Shown: one piece after another, positions 59,902-64,000 of the stretch
Position numbering within the stretch: the first letter of the stretch is position 1
Layout of the letters: the number at the start of each line of letters is the position of its first letter
Assembly: GCF_004016525.1 (NCBI RefSeq)
Contig: NZ_SACJ01000004.1
Location: forward strand, 124,001 to 188,000
Length of the DNA: 64,000 nt
Direction: 5' to 3'
Origin: Flavobacterium sufflavum
GTDB lineage: Bacteria; Bacteroidota; Bacteroidia; Flavobacteriales; Flavobacteriaceae
Program-made: the position numbers and the translations under genes
Notes under the pieces: model-generated
Database searches by the model: none
Seen by the model: only the letters and a program-made list of their open reading frames with translations
What the model was told of the DNA's origin: nothing

Positions 59902-60375
59902 TTATTCTGTTACTTTTTTAGTTTTTTTTGGTTTCTCAGCTGGAGCTTCTGCTTCAGCAACTGCCGCTTCTACTACTTCTTCCACTGCAGTTTCTTCAAC
60001 AATTAAACCTTTAGCTTGTAAAGTGTTGTACCAGTTTAAGATTTTCTTAATATCTGAAGCATAAACTCTTTCTTCATCATAAGTTGGTAAAACCTCTTTA
60101 AAATAAGCTGCTAAGGCTGCATTATCCTCTTTATGAGAAATAGCCGGACCGTTATTTTCTTTAGTAGCGATAGCATCCATTACTTCTTTCAACGGTTTCT
60201 CTCCTTCATAAGTGTAAACTGAAATCTCAGATAATAAACTCACATTACTTTTTAAATTTACTGTGATTTTTTTTCCATCTGCCAATGATTCTGCTACAAA
60301 ACCAGTACGTGTTTGTACTTTTAAAACATATAAACCTGGTTTACCAGAAATCGCTAATATTTTTTCTAAATTCAT
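59902..60375 (-). CDS. DUF5606 domain-containing protein
   Basis: A 157-residue cytoplasmic protein. The conserved N-terminal part (LEKILAISGKPGLYVLK, about 3-19) and LPTYDEERVYASDIKKILNWYN (in two parts, about 98-119) mark the DUF5606 family, specific to Bacteroidota and usually located beside def. The C-terminus is a low-complexity Glu/Ala/Val tail ending in Lys/Thr. Function unknown. Confidence 0.88.
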   Translation of the reverse strand: MNLEKILAISGKPGLYVLKVQTRTGFVAESLADGKKITVNLKSNVSLLSEISVYTYEGEKPLKEVMDAIATKENNGPAISHKEDNAALAAYFKEVLPTYDEERVYASDIKKILNWYNTLQAKGLIVEETAVEEVVEAAVAEAEAPAEKPKKTKKVTE

Positions 60376-60468
60376 GCTTTTTAAATTATTATTAAGAATT
60401 CAATTTTTACAATTTATTGTTCTGGTATTCTTCAAAAACAATACCAAAAACGGAATTTTGAAGGCTTT

Positions 60469-61056
60469 TTATCTTCCTTTTTTACCGAAGAAACGCATTC
60501 TATATTCCTGGAACGTTTTCCCTTCCATGATGTTTTTCAATTTCCCTTTGATCAATCGCTTTTTTAAAGACGAAATTTTATCGGTAAATAAAATACCTTC
60601 AATATGATCGTATTCGTGCTGAATCACTCGCGCAATCAATCCGTCGAAAACTTCTGTTTTCATCACAAAATCTTCCTCGCAATATTCGATAGTAATTTTT
60701 TCTTTGCGATAAACGTCTTCACGAACATCAGGAATACTCAAACAACCTTCGTTAAAAGCCCAATCATTACCTTCTTCCTTAATGATTTTAGCATTAATAA
60801 ATGTACGTTTGAATCCTTTTAACTGTTTTTGTTGATCGGCTGCTAAATCTTCGTCGTCACTAAAAGGAGATGCATCTACTATAAATAAACGAATTGCAAT
60901 TCCTACTTGTGGCGCTGCCAGTCCTACTCCAGATGCATTATACATTGTTTCGTACATATTGGCAATTGTTTCTTTCAAATCAGGATATTCGGCTGTTATT
61001 TCCTCACATACTTTTCTCAAAACCGGATCGCCATATCCTACAATTGGTAAAATCAT
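60469..61056 (-). CDS. def: Peptide deformylase
   Basis: A 195-residue metalloenzyme removing the formyl group from nascent proteins. All three motifs are present: GVGLAAPQVG (about 44-53), EGCLSIP (about 98-104) and HEYDHIEG (about 140-147). The ATG at 61056 gives MILPIVGYGDPVLRKV, the usual N-terminus; an ATG ten codons upstream would add an unusual extension and is less likely. First gene of the def-DUF5606-mazG group. Confidence 0.96.
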   Translation of the reverse strand: MILPIVGYGDPVLRKVCEEITAEYPDLKETIANMYETMYNASGVGLAAPQVGIAIRLFIVDASPFSDDEDLAADQQKQLKGFKRTFINAKIIKEEGNDWAFNEGCLSIPDVREDVYRKEKITIEYCEEDFVMKTEVFDGLIARVIQHEYDHIEGILFTDKISSLKKRLIKGKLKNIMEGKTFQEYRMRFFGKKGR

Positions 61057-61228
61057 TGTTGTTGTATTAAATATTATTAACCTCAAATAAAGGTTCTACA
61101 TCCTGAATTAGGATTGCCAAAAATAGTAAAAATTTAGACAAAGCTTAAACGGAAAACCGAGAAATAGTATTTTTAAATGAAATACTAAAAACACTTTCAT
61201 TTATTCAATAGATAAATCGCACAATTCA

Positions 61229-61236
61229 TACCTTTG
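61229..61236 (+). promoter_or_regulatory. -7 element of the FUSC gene
   Basis: TACCTTTG, 18 nt before the ATG at 61254. An upstream in-frame GTG (61236) overlaps it, which rules that GTG out as the start. Confidence 0.5.
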
Positions 61237-61253
61237 TGTATAATCCGAAATTT

Positions 61254-63476
61254 ATGACCTCTAAAATTCAGAAATTTATTGCCGGTACTGATTTCAGCAA
61301 CGCCCTAAAAATTACTATTGCAGCCGTTTCTCCCGTACTGTTGTTTTCTTACTTAGATAATTTCCATATTGGTTTCACCATTGCTTTAGGGGCTTTCTTT
61401 ACTTTCCCGAGTGATATTCCCAGTAATTTAAAACATAAAATTAAAGGATTACTGGTTACTTCATTAATTATAGCGGGAGTTAACCTGATCATTAACCTTT
61501 GTTATCCTTATCCGTGGTTGTTCTATCCCGTACTCATCGCCTTGATTTTTAATGTCTCGATGATTTTAGTCTATGGGCAACGTGCCACCATGGTTTCTTT
61601 TTCGGCTTTATTATCGCTTTCACTAGCTTTTGCCCATCTGAATTCGGGTTGGGAAATGCTACAATATTCAGGACTTTTATTTGCCGGAGGTTTATTCTAC
61701 ACCCTTATTTCTGTCATTTTTTTCCACATAAAACCCAATCATTATGTCGAATTACAAATGGCAGAATGCATCCGACTAACCTCAAAATACCTGAAATTAC
61801 GGGGAGATCTTTGGGAATTAAATTCGAACAGAAAAGCAATTACCAAAAAGCAACTGCATTTTCAGGTAGAACTGAACACTATTCACGAAAATATTAGAGA
61901 AGTTTTAATTACCAATAGAACCAAATCAGGTTCGTCAGGGCAAAACCGAAAAATGCTGTTGAGTTTTATCACATTGGTAGAAATAATGGAATTAGCCATA
62001 TCAACTTCTTTCGACCATAACAAACTGCATCAAAAGTTTGATGTCTATCCGAAAGCTTTGGAAACTTATCAAAATTTAGCGTATAACTTGGCTAAAAGCC
62101 TAAAGCTACTGTCCAAAAGCATCATAGAAAGAAAACCTTATGAATCCGAACATAATCTAATTGAGGATTTACATCAATTTGAAATTACAATTGGCAATTA
62201 CAAAAAAGAATTAAAGGCCGATTCCTCTTCCGAAGAGGTATTGATGCTCATTACCATGTTGCATTATGCCGAAAAACAGGTCGAAAAAATAAAAACCTTA
62301 GAACGTGCTTATACTGTTAACATTAATTCCGGAGATTTAAAAGGACGGGATAAAGACATTGAAAAATTCATCAAACCACAGTATTACCCGCTGAGTACTT
62401 TGGTTGAAAATTTCAGCTTTTCATCTACGGTTTTCAGGCATTCGCTTAGAATAACAATCACTATTTTGTTAGGTTATATGATTGGGAAAGTCCTTCCTTT
62501 AGAAAACGTCTATTGGATTATTCTTACCATAGTGGTAATTATGAAACAGGGATTTGGGCTTACAAATGAGCGCACTTATCATCGTATTTTTGGCACTTTA
62601 GCTGGTGGTATTATCGCTTTCGGAATCTTATCGGTGGTTCATGATTCTTACGTTATTAGCACCCTCGCCATTATTGCCATGCTTTTAGGTTTTTCGTTCA
62701 ATCCTACCAATTATAAAATTGGCGCTACTTTTATTACCATTTATGTTATCTTAATTTACGGTGTTTTATCTCCTGACAATGGAAATGTAATCGAATATCG
62801 AATTTTGGACACCTTTGTAGGTGCCGTTTTATGTCTGCTTGCTAATTATTTTTTATGGCCTTCATGGGAGTTTTTAAGCTTACCGGTTTATATACAAGAC
62901 GCTATAGAAGCGAACCGAAATTATTTGAAGCAAATCTCAATTTTGTACAATCAAAAAGGGGACGTTCCTACCGAATATCGATTAGCCAGAAAACAGGCTT
63001 TTATCGAAATTGGGAATTTAATGGCTTCTTTTCAGCGAATGTTGCAAGAACCAAAATCGAAGCAGAGCAAACTTCCTCAGGTATACAAACTCACGGTATT
63101 GAATCATTCGTTATTGTCTTCTATTGCTTCGTTAGGCACTTATATTCAATCGCACAAAACAACCGAAGCCTCCAAAGCTTTTAATGTAGTAGTAGACAAA
63201 GTAATTGAGAATTTAGAGTTTGCCATGAATACCTTAAGTAATCCTGATTCGAAAATAGCAGCATCTAACGAAGATTTAAACCAAAGACTTACTGAATTGA
63301 AAAACATTCGGGCAAAGGAATTAAAACAAATAAAACTAATCGACGAAGAGGAGTACCAAATCAAGATGCAGGAAGCGCAATTAGTCATCGAACAGTTAAT
63401 TTGGTTGACTAGTTTATCTGAAAACATTGTAAAAACAACGCAGCTGTTAATGGCTGTAAAAAAAGAATCCCATTAG
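61254..63476 (+). CDS. FUSC family inner-membrane protein (YccS/YhfK-like)
   Basis: A 740-residue protein with two blocks of five to six membrane helices (about 20-160 and 385-530), each followed by a cytoplasmic helical domain, the arrangement of YccS/aromatic-acid exporter-like (FUSC) proteins. The second block has the VYWIILTIVVIMKQGFG and NERTYHRIFGTLAGG segments typical of the family. Suggested role: efflux of aromatic acids or envelope function; not certain. The start is ATG 61254, chosen because the upstream GTG lies in a promoter element. The stop codon is inside a terminator palindrome. Confidence 0.88.
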   Translation: MTSKIQKFIAGTDFSNALKITIAAVSPVLLFSYLDNFHIGFTIALGAFFTFPSDIPSNLKHKIKGLLVTSLIIAGVNLIINLCYPYPWLFYPVLIALIFNVSMILVYGQRATMVSFSALLSLSLAFAHLNSGWEMLQYSGLLFAGGLFYTLISVIFFHIKPNHYVELQMAECIRLTSKYLKLRGDLWELNSNRKAITKKQLHFQVELNTIHENIREVLITNRTKSGSSGQNRKMLLSFITLVEIMELAISTSFDHNKLHQKFDVYPKALETYQNLAYNLAKSLKLLSKSIIERKPYESEHNLIEDLHQFEITIGNYKKELKADSSSEEVLMLITMLHYAEKQVEKIKTLERAYTVNINSGDLKGRDKDIEKFIKPQYYPLSTLVENFSFSSTVFRHSLRITITILLGYMIGKVLPLENVYWIILTIVVIMKQGFGLTNERTYHRIFGTLAGGIIAFGILSVVHDSYVISTLAIIAMLLGFSFNPTNYKIGATFITIYVILIYGVLSPDNGNVIEYRILDTFVGAVLCLLANYFLWPSWEFLSLPVYIQDAIEANRNYLKQISILYNQKGDVPTEYRLARKQAFIEIGNLMASFQRMLQEPKSKQSKLPQVYKLTVLNHSLLSSIASLGTYIQSHKTTEASKAFNVVVDKVIENLEFAMNTLSNPDSKIAASNEDLNQRLTELKNIRAKELKQIKLIDEEEYQIKMQEAQLVIEQLIWLTSLSENIVKTTQLLMAVKKESH

Positions 63477-63500
63477 CCGCGGCTAATGGGATTCTCGTTT
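63464..63500. terminator. Bidirectional terminator over the FUSC stop codon
   Basis: A perfect 32-bp palindrome (63464-63495) of two 16-bp arms, with A-run left and CGTTTT right, between the convergent FUSC and mqo genes. Confidence 0.85.
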
Positions 63501-63522
63501 TATAAATATGAGCAAATAGCTA

Positions 63523-64000
63523 TTATTTTAATTTTAAAACTTCGGCAGTATTTTCTCTTACTTCTTTTAACAATTCTGGATTTTCATTCAATTTTTGTCC
63601 GTAAGAAGGAATCATAGCTTTAAATTTCTGCTGCCATTCCGGAGTTTTCATTTCTTCTTTGTAACATCTTCCTATTACATCTATCATAATAGAAACTGCT
63701 GTTGAAGCTCCTGGTGACGCTCCTAATAATACTGATAAAGTTCCATCAGCCGAAGTAATTACCTCTGTACCGAATTCTAATTTACCCCCTTCTTTTTCGT
63801 CTTTTTTAATTACCTGAACTCTTTGTCCTGCACGTTCAATCACCCAATCCTTAGATTTAGCTCCCGGAACATATTCTCTTAAAGCTTTAATTCTATCAGC
63901 AGGAGATTGTCTTACTTGCTCAATTAAATATTTGGTTAACGGAATATTTTTAACTCCCGCCATAACCATTGGTACAATATTATCCAATTGTATTGATTTT
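63523..64000 (-). CDS. mqo: Malate:quinone oxidoreductase, C-terminal part (cut by window edge)
   Basis: The last 159 codons of an FAD-dependent membrane-associated enzyme oxidising malate to oxaloacetate with quinone. The frame is open to the right edge; an internal TTG at 63987 is not the real start. Recognisable parts: LREYVPGAKSKDWVIERAGQRVQ (in two parts), EFGTEVITSADGTLSVLLGASPGAS (in two parts, the C-terminal FAD-domain motif), and FKAMIPSYGQKL. The full protein should be about 500 residues. Confidence 0.93.
   Translation of the reverse strand, partial: KSIQLDNIVPMVMAGVKNIPLTKYLIEQVRQSPADRIKALREYVPGAKSKDWVIERAGQRVQVIKKDEKEGGKLEFGTEVITSADGTLSVLLGASPGASTAVSIMIDVIGRCYKEEMKTPEWQQKFKAMIPSYGQKLNENPELLKEVRENTAEVLKLK

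Overview
The window comes from the chromosome of a member of the Bacteroidota, most likely Flavobacteriaceae and close to Flavobacterium. The evidence is low GC, promoters of the TTTG / TAnnTTTG type, a fused CcoN-CcoO oxidase subunit, DUF4494 and DUF5606 genes, and many small inverted-repeat elements of kinds familiar from flavobacteria. I saw no rRNA, tRNA, CRISPR array, transposase or integrase.

Layout. 1-7.6 kb (minus strand): edge-cut beta-propeller sensor gene, ackA-pta, corA, dnaK. 8-12.6 kb: mostly plus-strand small genes (DUF2867, bile acid:sodium symporter-like, NIPSNAP-like, TauE/SafE, DUF4494, 2H phosphoesterase). 12.8-17.5 kb: a TetR-controlled tripartite efflux operon (tetR, TolC-type, HlyD-type, DHA2 MFS) with a palindromic operator. 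17.6-25 kb: yaaA, nhaA, alkB-like, DUF349, hemN, YcxB-like. 25.1-34.2 kb: a full cbb3 oxidase locus on the minus strand (ccoI; ccoS-ccoNO-ccoQ-ccoP-ccoG-ccoH-TauE/SafE), with a divergent Crp/Fnr regulator at 34.26 kb. 35-36.3 kb: a small accessory patch. 36.7-47.8 kb: a DeoR-headed sugar operon. 48-50.3 kb: an isochorismatase-family gene and a repeat-rich stretch, ending in two small ORFs that each precede a terminator, ahead of gdhA. 51.7-55.5 kb: fatty acid hydroxylase-like protein and a TonB-dependent-receptor-like protein. 55.7-58.9 kb: five small accessory genes separated by related hairpin elements. 59-61 kb: mazG, DUF5606 and def. 61-63.5 kb: a FUSC protein. The right edge cuts mqo.

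Three points stand out. (1) Four promoters, ahead of corA, hemN, ccoS and ccoI, carry an FNR-like palindrome (ATGAT-N4-ATCAT, at most one mismatch) whose centre is exactly 29.5 nt from the first base of a -7 hexamer-octamer element. This looks like a low-oxygen regulon run by the Crp/Fnr protein encoded inside the cluster. (2) The sugar operon combines a fucose/arabinose-isomerase-fold protein, a split transketolase, an FGGY kinase, a ribose-type ABC importer and a secreted DUF1593 hydrolase. That enzyme set matches the isomerase / apulose kinase / apulose-4-phosphate transketolase route for the branched plant sugar D-apiose; the assignment is inference. (3) A 31-residue Cys-rich ORF whose stop codon abuts a terminator hairpin lies just upstream of gdhA, itself preceded by a second small ORF plus terminator. 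This could be an undescribed attenuation leader or small RNA.

Several dispersed repeats have also run into coding sequence: the C-termini of CcoS and CcoI and the N-terminus of CcoG appear to be partly made of repeat DNA.
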